The translations under genes were made by a program, and so were the position numbers. Under the pieces are notes generated by a model. That model was not told the DNA's origin and did not search any database. It saw only the letters and a list, made by a program, of their open reading frames with translations. 54,671 bases of DNA from Roseburia hominis (GTDB taxonomy: Bacteria > Bacillota > Clostridia > Lachnospirales > Lachnospiraceae), in NCBI RefSeq assembly GCF_021531695.1, contig NZ_JADYUI010000015.1, positions 1 through 54,671 on the forward strand. The letters run 5' to 3'. This document shows positions 17,912-26,894 of this stretch, in pieces (position 1 is the stretch's first letter; each line of letters starts with the position of its first letter).

Positions 17912-19072
17912 TTAAGAGAGCAAAGAAATAATGATTTTTCCGATTTGGTTCCAGTTCGTATATTTTTTTGCATATTGATAACCACATTCAGAAATTTGTT
18001 CTGCTTTGGCTTCCTTTAATAATAATTCTGTGAGCAGATCCGGTAACAGGGAAAGATGATTCCTATTGTAAAAAGCCAGTTCTTTTTCGTGAGTATAATG
18101 TTTTTCTAAAAATGGTGTTTTGTCGGTTACACAGACACTGTGGTTTAGCATGGAAGAAGGAATCCGGTCATGAATACCATGTTGAAAAAGCGGCATCAGA
18201 TTTAAGGTGATTTTTGCCTGCCCCATCAAAGCAAAGGTATCTTGAAAAGAAACTTCTGGGCGAAAAGTAATTTTTGATGCTTTTTTTTCGGAAAAAAGAG
18301 AGAATTTATCCCAGCCCGCGCCACAAATTGTAAGTGGCAGATTGGCATCTACGAGTGTTTTTATCAGTTCTTCTCTCTGATGAGCGCGCAAATAAGTATC
18401 CACGAGAAAGTAGGAAGAAACGTGAAGTGGAAAGTTCTCTGAAATCAGGCTGTCAGTGTCAGGAATCAGTTGTTTTACAGCAGATTCCAGCGTAAGGGTG
18501 GGATTATCTGACATCATATTGATTAAGTCAGTAATATCTTTGCGAAGAAAGGAAGGAGTAAGCTCAATCGCATCCAAAACCTCATTTGCAGGAGTGTAAG
18601 TGCCGGTAAATAGAATGTCAATCGGACGTTTTTTCAAGGGAATGCAGGGAACACTTTCTTCTCCGCATAAAAAAATCTGGTGTACACTTTTAATATGGGG
18701 ATAATTATTTTCTATATATTTCCGGTGATTTTGATCCAGACAAAGCACATGAAAATTTGAAAGTTTTTGTTTTAAGGATTCATGATGATAGAGTGGATGA
18801 TCCAGAATAATATCAAAAAATGGTGCGTCTATGTGGTCTAAAAAGTAAGAATCATCCTCCATTTGTGCGCGTGGTAAATCGGAATTAAAGTCAAAGACAG
18901 CATCAAAGGAGGCATCGCAGAATTGTTCTAATTGTTCAAAAGGTGTTTCTGCTGTTCGGAAAAATGTAACTTTACAACCTTGCTTTTCTAGTTCTGCGCC
19001 TAATTTTTCCGCGAAGTATTGGTAAGACTGGTAACAGACGGATTTTAATTCTAAAATGAGTATTTTTTTCAT
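17912..19072 (-). CDS. CgeB-type family 1 glycosyltransferase
   Basis: The 386-residue protein has an N-terminal nucleotide-fold domain (MKKILILELKSVCYQSYQYF) that continues into a DUF3880-like region. The C-terminal domain resembles Glyco_trans_1_2, with TFALMGQAKITLNLMPLF and HGIHDRIPSSMLNHSVCVTD (about residues 275-325), the usual donor-site region. No membrane helix is evident. Relatives include CgeB, linked to spore-surface glycosylation in Bacillus, and flagellin-modifying transferases. The acceptor here is unknown. The start codon lies about 40 bp from the composite palindromic element. Confidence 0.75.
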   Translation of the reverse strand: MKKILILELKSVCYQSYQYFAEKLGAELEKQGCKVTFFRTAETPFEQLEQFCDASFDAVFDFNSDLPRAQMEDDSYFLDHIDAPFFDIILDHPLYHHESLKQKLSNFHVLCLDQNHRKYIENNYPHIKSVHQIFLCGEESVPCIPLKKRPIDILFTGTYTPANEVLDAIELTPSFLRKDITDLINMMSDNPTLTLESAVKQLIPDTDSLISENFPLHVSSYFLVDTYLRAHQREELIKTLVDANLPLTICGAGWDKFSLFSEKKASKITFRPEVSFQDTFALMGQAKITLNLMPLFQHGIHDRIPSSMLNHSVCVTDKTPFLEKHYTHEKELAFYNRNHLSLLPDLLTELLLKEAKAEQISECGYQYAKKYTNWNQIGKIIISLLS

Positions 19073-19110
19073 GGCAGTTCTCCATAGTGTGAGTTTTTTA
19101 TACTTTTCCA

Positions 19111-19303
19111 GAATTATTCACAGTCACCACACAGACAAGCCACAGACCAGCTACGCTAGCGTATCTGTCGCTGCTTCGCAGCTTTTGTCTGAGGCTGTGT
19201 GGTGGGTGAATTCTATTCACCCGCCAAGCGAAATCATAAATTCGGCTTACAAGCAAGCTTGACGCACGAATTACAGATTTCACTTGGCTGCTGTGAATAA
19301 TTC
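19111..19303. repeat. Composite nested-palindrome element, long copy (193 bp)
   Basis: Terminal inverted repeats GAATTATTCACAG (19111-19123) and CTGTGAATAATTC (19291-19303) bound the element. Bases 19111-19199 match the reverse complement of 35133-35221 at 87 of 89 positions. The remaining 96 bp form an extra module of nested hairpins: GGGTGAAT/ATTCACCC (19204-19211/19215-19222) and a 13-bp near-perfect stem (19223-19235/19276-19288). Inside the shared part, CACCACACAG (19125-19134) pairs with CTGTGTGGTG (19195-19204). A T-run follows (19308-19313), so it could also end transcription. No protein is encoded. Confidence 0.88.
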
Positions 19304-19377
19304 GGGCTTTTTTATAAAATAAGGATAGCATAAAGAAGAGGACTTTGCTATACTTAGCGTAGGAGATGAATGAATTT

Positions 19378-19560
19378 ATGGCAAATGAAATAAGCTGTGA
19401 TACCTGCAGTAATTATGTATATGATGAAGAGGAAGAAGGGTATGTTTGTGATGTAGATATGGATGAGGATGATGTGGCACGTATGAGTTTACATATGAAT
19501 CGTGGTTGTCCGTATTATTCTTTGGATGACGAATATCGTATTGTGCGTCATCAGATGTAA
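19378..19560 (+). CDS. Four-cysteine mini-protein, DUF6472-like
   Basis: This 60-residue acidic protein has cysteines at 7, 10, 24 and 44 (CDTC, YVC, GCPYY) and an Asp/Glu-rich middle. The C-x2-C plus two further Cys could bind zinc or an iron-sulfur cluster; this is inference. It resembles, from memory, a Lachnospiraceae family catalogued as DUF6472. The ATG at 19366 directly abuts AGGAG (19361-19365), leaving no spacing, so the in-frame ATG at 19378 is preferred. It precedes another cysteine-rich mini-gene by 30 bp and sbcD by about 380 bp. Confidence 0.8.
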   Translation: MANEISCDTCSNYVYDEEEEGYVCDVDMDEDDVARMSLHMNRGCPYYSLDDEYRIVRHQM

Positions 19561-19590
19561 ATAGAATGCTCGAAAGGAACGGAAAAGAAG

Positions 19591-19842
19591 ATGGAGAATA
19601 AGTTTTGCTTTTTGAAAGGTCTGGTAGACTGTGAATCAGGAAGAATTCAGGATTGTAATATAAAGCATGTGAATCAATGTCCGCTGGAGAAGCCGGTAGC
19701 CGGGAAGAAAGTGAATAAAGGAAAAACAAAAAAGGTGGAGGAGCAGGCATTTTGCTTTTTAAGGGGGCTGGTAGACTGTGCGCCTTGTGATGTACAGGAT
19801 TGTAATATGAAGCGTGTGACGGAATGTCCGAAAAAGAAATAA
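19591..19842 (+). CDS. Tandem-repeat cysteine protein (C-x7-C-x7-C-x7-C, twice)
   Basis: The 83 residues consist of two near-identical units joined by a basic linker. Unit 1 has Cys6, 14, 22 and 30; unit 2 has Cys55, 63, 71 and 79 plus an extra Cys66. Both units share FCFL(K/R)GLVDC, then QDCN(I/M)K(H/R)V and CP. The exact eight-residue spacing of all four cysteines in both units is striking. There is no signal peptide, so it should be cytoplasmic and reduced, which favours metal or cluster binding over disulfides; this is inference. I do not recognise a characterised family. A terminator follows at 19852-19885, so it is probably the last gene of a two-gene unit. Confidence 0.82.
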   Translation: MENKFCFLKGLVDCESGRIQDCNIKHVNQCPLEKPVAGKKVNKGKTKKVEEQAFCFLRGLVDCAPCDVQDCNMKRVTECPKKK

Positions 19843-19851
19843 AGGATAAGG

Positions 19852-19885
19852 GAAGTTCGAGGCAAGGCTTTGGACTTCTTTTTTT
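19852..19885 (+). terminator. Rho-independent terminator after the cysteine-repeat gene
   Basis: GAAGTTC (19852-19858) pairs with GGACTTC (19872-19878), including one G-U, followed by seven T residues (19879-19885). Confidence 0.75.
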
Positions 19886-19944
19886 GGGAATTGGTAAAGT
19901 GCTGTGGCTCTTGGCTGCAAATTGGTTATATTAAAGGAGAAATT

Positions 19945-21102
19945 ATGCGATTTTTTCATTTGGCAGATTTACATATCGGAAAGCAGCTTCATCAGTATTC
20001 CATGAAGAAGGAGCAGGAAGATATTTTAAATAAAATTGTAAGGAAAGCACAAGAAGAAAAGCCGGATGCCATTGTGATTGCCGGAGATATTTATGATAAA
20101 AGTGTGCCGTCAGCAGAGGCAGTACATTTGTTTGATAAATTTTTAACAGATATCACGGAACTTACACCGGAAATTGCAGTGTTGCTGATTAGTGGCAATC
20201 ATGATTCGCCGGAGCGCCTTAACTATGCGTCAGAGATTCTTTCCAAACACCAGGTTTATATATCCGGTATGCCGCCGCAGACGGAGGAGGAACATTTAAA
20301 AAAGATAGTATTAAAGGATGAGTACGGAGCAGTAAATTTTTATCTGATGCCGTTTATCAAACCATTTTATGTAAGGAATCTCTGGCAGGATGACGGTGGA
20401 GTGACTTATGAGGAAGCGATGCGAAGAATCTTAGAGCGGGAAGAAATTGATGAAAAAGAGAGAAATGTTTTGGTCGCGCATCAGTTTTTTGTTGCATCAG
20501 GAGAAAAACCGGAAACGAGTGAATCAGAAATGGCTGTGGTCGGTGGAATTGATGAGGTGGATATTCGTGTGCTTTTGCCATTTACTTATGCAGCACTCGG
20601 ACATATTCACAGACCGCAGAAGATTGGAAAACCATATTATCGCTATTCCGGTACTCCGTTAAAGTATTCCATTAGCGAAGAAAAACATTATAAATCAATT
20701 ACCTGTGTGGAATTAAAAGAAGCAGGAAGTGAGCCTGTTATTACAGAAATTCCGTTAGAACCACTTCGTGATGTGCGTGTACTTCGCGGTAGTTTAGAAG
20801 AAGTACTGGCACAGGCGACGACAGAGAATAAGGATGATTTTTTAAGCATTACGATTACGGATGAGATGGAACCATATCAGTTTAACGAGCGTCTGAAAGA
20901 AGTTTATTCGCATATTCTGGAAATCCGGGTGGATAATACCAGAACAAGAACGATTTTAACGGAAGCAGAAGAAGATTTTAAAGTGAAAACGCCATTGGAA
21001 ATCTGTATGCAGTTTTTTGTCGAAATGCAAGGGAGAGAAATGACGGAAGAAGAGGAAGCAATAGTAAAAGAAGTGCTAAACGAAGGAGGACTTGAATCAT
21101 GA
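19945..21102 (+). CDS. sbcD: DNA repair exonuclease subunit SbcD
   Basis: SbcD is the Mre11-like nuclease of the SbcCD complex, which cleaves hairpin and protein-blocked DNA ends with SbcC. The 385-residue protein has the metallophosphatase motifs in order: FHLADLHIGK (Asp8, His10), IAGDIYDK, SGNHDSPERL, VAHQFF and GHIHRPQ. A longer open frame begins at 19870, but AAAGGAGAAATT directly precedes the ATG at 19945, and MRFFHLADLHIG is the normal N-terminus. It overlaps sbcC by four bases (ATGA), which implies translational coupling. Confidence 0.96.
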   Translation: MRFFHLADLHIGKQLHQYSMKKEQEDILNKIVRKAQEEKPDAIVIAGDIYDKSVPSAEAVHLFDKFLTDITELTPEIAVLLISGNHDSPERLNYASEILSKHQVYISGMPPQTEEEHLKKIVLKDEYGAVNFYLMPFIKPFYVRNLWQDDGGVTYEEAMRRILEREEIDEKERNVLVAHQFFVASGEKPETSESEMAVVGGIDEVDIRVLLPFTYAALGHIHRPQKIGKPYYRYSGTPLKYSISEEKHYKSITCVELKEAGSEPVITEIPLEPLRDVRVLRGSLEEVLAQATTENKDDFLSITITDEMEPYQFNERLKEVYSHILEIRVDNTRTRTILTEAEEDFKVKTPLEICMQFFVEMQGREMTEEEEAIVKEVLNEGGLES

Positions 21103-23915
21103 AACCAGTCAAACTTGTGATGTCTGCTTTTGGTTCTTATGCAGGACTTACAGAGATTGATTTCACGGGGGCAAATCAGGGTGTTTTTCTGGTGACCGGC
21201 GATACGGGAGCCGGCAAAACAACCATTTTTGATGCAATTACCTATGCGCTTTACGATGAAACCAGTGGTGGCATGCGAAATGGAAGCATGATGCGAAGCC
21301 AGTTTGCAAAACCAAAAGACAAGACGTTTGTGGAATTTACGTTTTCCTACTGTGAGGCACTTTATACAGTGCGCCGCAATCCGGAATATCGTATTTTAAA
21401 GGAATTTAAAAACGGAAATGTGAGAGAACAAAAAGTGGCAGCTTCTGTGGAATTAGTGATTGACGGAAAGCCATTTATGGCAAAAAAGGCAGAAACGGAT
21501 GCAAAACTGGTGGAAATTATAGGGCTTGACGTGAATCAGTTTACACAGATTGTCATGATTGCACAGGGAGATTTTTTAAAACTTTTGTATACAAAAACAG
21601 ACGAACGGAAAAAAATTCTTTCTAAAATTTTCAAAACTTCTCTTTATAATCAAATTGAGGAGAAAATGAAACTGCGTTTTTATGCGACAAAGGATCAGTT
21701 ACAGGAAAATGAACGGGCAATTTTACAGGAAACCAACAAAATCTGTATCCCTTCGGAAGAAAAAAGTGAACTATGGAAAGAAAAGTTACATGAATTAAAC
21801 GAACGGATGATACTTCCGGTGGAGGAATATCAGGCTCTTTTGACAGAAATCTGTGCATTTGGGAAAGAAACAGCAGCACAGAGAAAAAGCAAAGCTCTCG
21901 TATTGGAAAAGGAATGGAATGCACTTACGGCAAAACTTGCAAAAGCCGAAGAAAATAACAAGTTATTTGAAAGGTTAAAAGAAACCGAAACAGCATTAGA
22001 AATTTTAAAAGATAAGGAGACGGGATTAAAAGAAAAAGAAAGAGAAACGAGAGAAAAAAGGAAAAAAGAAGAACCAATCTGGCAGGAAAAACGTGTGATT
22101 GCAAGTCAGGCACTTACACAGTTAAAGGAATTGGAACAGAAAGAAAGGGAGAGAACAAAAAGAAAATTACAAGTAGAAAAATTGGAAAAAACGGTTCAAA
22201 ATACGGAACTGGAATTGTGCGAATTAAAGAAAAAACAGGAATTTTTTGAACAGGAGATACAATTACGAAAAGATGCCAAAACAGATTTGCTACAGGTGAA
22301 AACAAAAGAGAAAGAAGTAAGAGCAAGAAGAGAAGAACTTGAAGTTCTTCTGGAACTGTTTCAAAAGGCACAAGAGGAAGAAATTGCATTAGAACAGGCT
22401 GTAAAAGAGCTTCAGTTTGCGATAAAAGAAGCAGAAGACGCAACCATACGTTATGAAAGAGATTATGCACTTTTTTTAAGTGAGCAGGCCGGGTTGCTTG
22501 CGAAGGATTTAAAAGAAGGAGTACCCTGTCCGGTGTGCGGAGCGTGTGAACATCCTAAAATTGCAATTCTAAAAGAAGAAGCCCCGACACAGGCAGTCAT
22601 TGAAGAGGAGAAGAAAAAAAGTGATGAGGCAAAGGAGAGAAGGGAACAATGTAATCTTATAGTTGCAGCACAAAGAGAGAAAGCAAAAGCATTAAAGAAT
22701 CAGCGCCTGGAGCAGTGGGAACGCTGTATGCAGGAAACGGATGAGAAAGAGGATGCAGCAGAAAATGAGAACAATCTGAACAAAAAGCAAGAAAAAGTAA
22801 AGGAAATGCTTGCTGATGCAAAAAAATTAGAAGAAGAAGTAAAGAAAGAAGGAAAGCTGGCTGAAGAAAAACAGGAAGAGTTGCTTTCCTATACAAAAAG
22901 GTTTGAGGAGGCACAGGAACGGATACAGAAAAAAGAGACAGAGTATTCAGAAAACAAGGAACGATATACCAAAGAAAGTCTTGAACTTGTAACTTTAGAA
23001 AAAGAAATTTCTGTACGAAAAGAAGGAATTGCTTTTGCGGAAAGAAAAGAAGCAGAAGATGCTTTCCATCAGGCAGAGCAGATGTTAAAGAAACTGGAAA
23101 AAGAAGAAAGTACAGCGAAAAATGCGTATCAGAAATGGGAAGAAGAAAGTAATACGAAAAAGGGAATGGCTGAAACGTTAAAAAAGACATTGCGTGGAAA
23201 GAGTTATTTACCATTAGAAGACTTAAAGAAACAGTTGCAGGAGAAAAAACAGGAAAAAGAGTGCTGTGAGAAAAAACTGGGCGACTTGCAAAGCCAGAAT
23301 AAAACGAATGAATCTATTTTGAAAGAAGTAATTCGTTATGGAAATGAGCGAAGAGCGTTAGAGGAAAAAGACCATGTGATAGAAGTGCTATACCAGACCA
23401 TGAACGGGAAAATTACAAAAGCTGCGAAGATGGATCTGGAAACCTATGTGCAGAGACAGTATTTTAAGCAAATTATTGCACAGGCAAATAAAAGATTAAT
23501 TACGATGTCATCCGGTCAGTTTATTTTGCAGTTAAAAAGCAGTGAAACGGCAGGAAAAAGCAAAAATGAAGGACTGGATCTGGCGGTATACAGTATGGTG
23601 ACGGATACGGTACGGGATATTCGGACACTTTCCGGTGGGGAGGCATTTTTGGCAGCGCTTTCTATGGCATTAGGACTTTCGGATATTGTAGGGCGGACAG
23701 CAGGTGCCGTGCATCTTGATATGATGTTTGTGGACGAAGGTTTTGGTTCTTTGGATGAGCATGCAAGAGAGCAGGCAATTACGGTGTTAAGAGAACTTGC
23801 CGGTGACAAGCGTGTGGTCGGAATTATTTCGCATGTATCGGAGTTAAAAGAAAGTATTGAGAAAAAGCTGGTTGTAAGAAAAACGGATTGTGGCAGCAGT
23901 GTTGCATGGGAATAG
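21099..23915 (+). CDS. sbcC: DNA repair exonuclease ATPase subunit SbcC
   Basis: SbcC is the Rad50/SMC-like partner of SbcD. The 938-residue protein has Walker A GDTGAGKTT (residues 34-42) and a Q-loop region (MIAQGDFLKLL). Two long Lys/Glu-rich coiled coils (about 180-470 and 500-760) flank the zinc hook CPVCG (about 479). The ABC signature LSGGEAFLAALSMALGL is near 845, followed by Walker B LDMMFVDEGFGSLDE. All motifs for ATP-driven DNA tethering are intact. The very Lys/Glu-rich coiled coils give long spurious reverse-strand reading frames that were disregarded. Confidence 0.96.
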   Translation: MKPVKLVMSAFGSYAGLTEIDFTGANQGVFLVTGDTGAGKTTIFDAITYALYDETSGGMRNGSMMRSQFAKPKDKTFVEFTFSYCEALYTVRRNPEYRILKEFKNGNVREQKVAASVELVIDGKPFMAKKAETDAKLVEIIGLDVNQFTQIVMIAQGDFLKLLYTKTDERKKILSKIFKTSLYNQIEEKMKLRFYATKDQLQENERAILQETNKICIPSEEKSELWKEKLHELNERMILPVEEYQALLTEICAFGKETAAQRKSKALVLEKEWNALTAKLAKAEENNKLFERLKETETALEILKDKETGLKEKERETREKRKKEEPIWQEKRVIASQALTQLKELEQKERERTKRKLQVEKLEKTVQNTELELCELKKKQEFFEQEIQLRKDAKTDLLQVKTKEKEVRARREELEVLLELFQKAQEEEIALEQAVKELQFAIKEAEDATIRYERDYALFLSEQAGLLAKDLKEGVPCPVCGACEHPKIAILKEEAPTQAVIEEEKKKSDEAKERREQCNLIVAAQREKAKALKNQRLEQWERCMQETDEKEDAAENENNLNKKQEKVKEMLADAKKLEEEVKKEGKLAEEKQEELLSYTKRFEEAQERIQKKETEYSENKERYTKESLELVTLEKEISVRKEGIAFAERKEAEDAFHQAEQMLKKLEKEESTAKNAYQKWEEESNTKKGMAETLKKTLRGKSYLPLEDLKKQLQEKKQEKECCEKKLGDLQSQNKTNESILKEVIRYGNERRALEEKDHVIEVLYQTMNGKITKAAKMDLETYVQRQYFKQIIAQANKRLITMSSGQFILQLKSSETAGKSKNEGLDLAVYSMVTDTVRDIRTLSGGEAFLAALSMALGLSDIVGRTAGAVHLDMMFVDEGFGSLDEHAREQAITVLRELAGDKRVVGIISHVSELKESIEKKLVVRKTDCGSSVAWE

Positions 23916-23967
23916 AAAAATTTGCTATAATAAAAAAACAATGGATAAAACAGGTGAGGAAAGTAAA

Positions 23968-24750
23968 ATGGAAAAGTCACAGGCTCCAATAGGAGTTTTT
24001 GATTCCGGTGTTGGTGGTATCAGCGTTTTAAGAGAACTGGTAAAGTTGATGCCGGAGGAAAATTATATTTATTATGGAGATTCAAAGCATGCACCTTATG
24101 GGTCTAAAACATTAGATGAGGTAAGGAGGCTTACCGGAGAACATATTGAGTATCTGGTGAAAAGTGGTGTGAAAGCAGTTGTGATTGCCTGCAATACGGC
24201 AACCAGTGCTGCCATAGATTTGCTACGCGAAAAGTATCCGGATATGCCGATTGTCGGAATTGAACCGGCATTAAAGCCGGCAGTTTTATACAAAGAAAAT
24301 GCAAAGGTACTGGTGATGGCAACACCGATGACGATTCGGGAAGAAAAGTTTCACCATTTGATGAAGCTATATGAAAATCAGGCAACAATTTATCCTTTGT
24401 CCTGTCCGGGACTACCGGAATTTGTGGAAGCCGGGAATCTGGATGGAGCAGATTTGGAGCAATTTTTACGTGAATTGTTTGTTCCATATCTTGGAAAAGT
24501 AGATGCCGTGGTTTTGGGATGTACGCATTACCCGTTTGTGCGACCGATGATTCAGAAAATATTTGGAAATGATGTCGCAATTTTTGATGGCGGAGGCGGA
24601 ACAGCCAGGGAATTGCACCGCCGCATGAAAGAATGTGGTATTTTAAATACAACCGGGAAAAAGGGAGTGGTTCGGATTGAAAACAGCAAAGAAACACCAG
24701 AAGAAATTAACCTATGCGAGAAGCTGCTTTCTCTGCCAGAGGTAAGGTAA
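23968..24750 (+). CDS. murI: Glutamate racemase
   Basis: MurI interconverts L- and D-glutamate, supplying D-Glu for peptidoglycan. The 260-residue protein has the N-terminal FDSGVGGISVL and both catalytic cysteines, in ACNTATSAA (Cys75) and GCTHYPF (Cys185). The start at 23968 is preferred over an upstream in-frame option because GTGAGGA lies 8 bp before it and the family begins just before PIGVFDSG. It follows sbcC by 52 bp. Its last 44 bases overlap, tail to tail, the histidine-kinase gene on the opposite strand. Confidence 0.95.
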   Translation: MEKSQAPIGVFDSGVGGISVLRELVKLMPEENYIYYGDSKHAPYGSKTLDEVRRLTGEHIEYLVKSGVKAVVIACNTATSAAIDLLREKYPDMPIVGIEPALKPAVLYKENAKVLVMATPMTIREEKFHHLMKLYENQATIYPLSCPGLPEFVEAGNLDGADLEQFLRELFVPYLGKVDAVVLGCTHYPFVRPMIQKIFGNDVAIFDGGGGTARELHRRMKECGILNTTGKKGVVRIENSKETPEEINLCEKLLSLPEVR

Positions 24751-26140
24751 AAATAAATTCGGTTCCGACACTTTCGGTACTGATGACATTAATGTTTTCG
24801 CCATGAGCCTGAATAATTTCCTTTACGATGGCAAGACCAAGCCCGGTTCCTTTTTTATCTTTTCCGCGTGAAAGGTCTGTTTTATAGAAACGCTCCCAGA
24901 TTTTATTTAAGCTGTCTTTGGGAATACCAATTCCGGTGTCCTTGACGGAAACAAATACCTTACCATTTTTTACTGTAGTCTCAATGGTAATGGTAGAGTC
25001 GTTATGACTGAATTTGATGGCATTATCGATAAGGTTATGTACAACCTGTTCGATTTTGCTCATATCAGCCATGACATAAAGTGACTCTCCGGTAAGGATG
25101 AGCTCAAAAGAGATACGCTTTTCTTTGCAGCGTCCCTCGAAAGTGAGGGCGGTCATTTTTATCATGTGGTTAAGATCAAAAGCCGTGATATCAAGGATGG
25201 TTTTGCCATGTGAACCATATTTATTTAATTCTAAAATGCTTGTCGTAAGTTTATTCAAACGTTCAGTTTCAAATAAAATGATTTTTAAATATTTTTCCTG
25301 CATTTCAACAGGAATTGTGCCATCTAACATTGCTTCCACATATCCTTTGATAGAGGTAAGCGGGGAGCGGAAGTCATGGGAAACATTGGAAACAAACTTT
25401 CTTTGATCTTCCTCCAAAGTGTTCATTTCATTTGCCATATATTCGATGGAAGCGGCAAGATAGCCAATCTCATCATTGGTATGTACATTTATTTTTTCGG
25501 AAAAATCACCATCGGCGTAGCGCTTTACCCCTTTTGCAAGTTTTCTTATCGGGTGGATAACAAAGTATATCAGCAGACCAAGCAGGAAAAGAAGGCATAA
25601 AGATAATAGCCCTAAGGTTAAGTAGGACATATTTAAAAGGTGGTTATTAAAAGTATAGATTTCAGTTAATGGTTTATGAATGACAATATAGCCTTTTACC
25701 TGATAATTTAAGGTAATCGGGGAAAAAACACTTAAGGTATCTTCTGAAAAATAGTGATAAAAATTTCCGATTCTAAAGTATTTATTTCCGAAATCAGTGA
25801 CGTTAAATCCCTCGATGCTTTCAGGATGCTCCATGTCTGCCGGCTTTCTGGAATTAAGTAACACATTACCGTTTTTGTCAACCAGCCAGATCTGGGCAGA
25901 CAGATAGTCATCCAGTGTTTCGATATGTTCCTGCATATCTTCCGGGGTTAAATTGTGATTGTAATAATCGGCAGCATAGCGTTTGGCAACCACAGTAGCT
26001 TCACGATATAAATCGGCAGCAGTATGATTCTGTAAATAATTTAGCTGTACCGTAGAAGTTACCACAGAGACCAGAATAAATCCGAAAATGCCAAAGAGCA
26101 GATAACCGATAAAAAGTTTAAAATAAAGTCGTTTTTTCAT
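24707..26140 (-). CDS. Sensor histidine kinase with HAMP domain
   Basis: The 477-residue membrane sensor has TM1 at about residues 8-29, an extracellular domain (about 30-165) and TM2 at about 170-192. HAMP follows with VKRYADGDFSEKINVHTNDEIG in two adjoining stretches. HisKA carries NVSHDFRSPLTSIKGY (His about 255). HATPase_c has NLIDNAIKFS, DTGIGIP, IWERFYK and GTGLGLAIVKEII. It lies 19 bp downstream of its response regulator and, like it, in the mutS2 transcription direction. The 3' end runs 44 bp into murI on the other strand, so no separate terminator is visible for either gene. Confidence 0.95.
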   Translation of the reverse strand: MKKRLYFKLFIGYLLFGIFGFILVSVVTSTVQLNYLQNHTAADLYREATVVAKRYAADYYNHNLTPEDMQEHIETLDDYLSAQIWLVDKNGNVLLNSRKPADMEHPESIEGFNVTDFGNKYFRIGNFYHYFSEDTLSVFSPITLNYQVKGYIVIHKPLTEIYTFNNHLLNMSYLTLGLLSLCLLFLLGLLIYFVIHPIRKLAKGVKRYADGDFSEKINVHTNDEIGYLAASIEYMANEMNTLEEDQRKFVSNVSHDFRSPLTSIKGYVEAMLDGTIPVEMQEKYLKIILFETERLNKLTTSILELNKYGSHGKTILDITAFDLNHMIKMTALTFEGRCKEKRISFELILTGESLYVMADMSKIEQVVHNLIDNAIKFSHNDSTITIETTVKNGKVFVSVKDTGIGIPKDSLNKIWERFYKTDLSRGKDKKGTGLGLAIVKEIIQAHGENINVISTESVGTEFIFTLPLAEKAASRIG

Positions 26141-26159
26141 TTGCCAAAAACTCCGTAAA

Positions 26160-26861
26160 TCAATCTTTTACTTCAAATTTATAGCCAATTCCCCAGACCG
26201 TGGAAAGACGCCAGGAGTCATTGTCTTTGATTTTTTCGCGCAAACGTTTGACATGAACATCAACGGTTCTGGTGTCACCAATATATTCGTATCCCCAGAT
26301 ATGATCAAGGAGCTGCTCTCTGGTAAAGACCTGATTTGGAGAGGACGCCAGAAAATAGAGAAGTTCCAGTTCCTTTGGTGGCATTTCGACCGGAGCTCCC
26401 TTGTAGAGAACCGAGTAATTTGATAAATTGATGACAAGATCCGGATAAGTCACACACTTAATATCGGAAGCTTCTACCGCAGGTTTTGCAGGCTGGAAAC
26501 GGCGCAATACTGCTTTCACGCGGGCAACCAGTTCCTTTGAATCAAAGGGTTTTAAAATATAGTCATCCGCACCGAGTTCCAGACCTAAGACTTTATCAAA
26601 AATCTCACCTTTTGCGGAAAGCATGATAATCGGAACATTGGATTTGGTACGGATTTCACGGCAGACCTGATAACCATCAATGCCCGGTAACATGAGATCC
26701 AGTAAAATTAAGTTTGGCTTACTGGTTTCGAAAGCACGCAGTGCGCTTTCTCCGTCATTTACAATTTCCGTGTCATAACATTCTTTTGTAAGGTAAAGTG
26801 AAATTAATTCTGCAATATTATTATCATCGTCTACGATGAGTATTTTTTGTTTTGCTGCCAT
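26160..26861 (-). CDS. OmpR/PhoB-family response regulator
   Basis: The 233-residue regulator has a receiver domain with the Asp11-Asp13 acidic patch, phospho-acceptor Asp55 in LILLDLMLPGIDG and the conserved Lys in YILKPFDSKELVARV. The C-terminal winged helix carries PPKELELLYFLASSP, RTVDVHVKRLREK and the terminal GIGYKFEV. GGGAGG precedes the ATG. It is 33 bp downstream of mutS2 and 19 bp upstream of the kinase, forming a likely mutS2-regulator-kinase operon. Targets are unknown. Confidence 0.95.
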   Translation of the reverse strand: MAAKQKILIVDDDNNIAELISLYLTKECYDTEIVNDGESALRAFETSKPNLILLDLMLPGIDGYQVCREIRTKSNVPIIMLSAKGEIFDKVLGLELGADDYILKPFDSKELVARVKAVLRRFQPAKPAVEASDIKCVTYPDLVINLSNYSVLYKGAPVEMPPKELELLYFLASSPNQVFTREQLLDHIWGYEYIGDTRTVDVHVKRLREKIKDNDSWRLSTVWGIGYKFEVKD

Positions 26862-26894
26862 AAGACATTCCTCCCGGTTAGTAATTAGTTCTAT

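Noticed and set aside
19111-19303. CRISPR-like array
   Set aside because: The repeats are inverted and nested, not direct, evenly spaced repeats with unique spacers, and there are no cas genes.
22657-23214. Long reverse-strand reading frame inside sbcC
   Set aside because: Leu/Phe-rich shadow produced by the Lys/Glu-rich coiled coil on the other strand.
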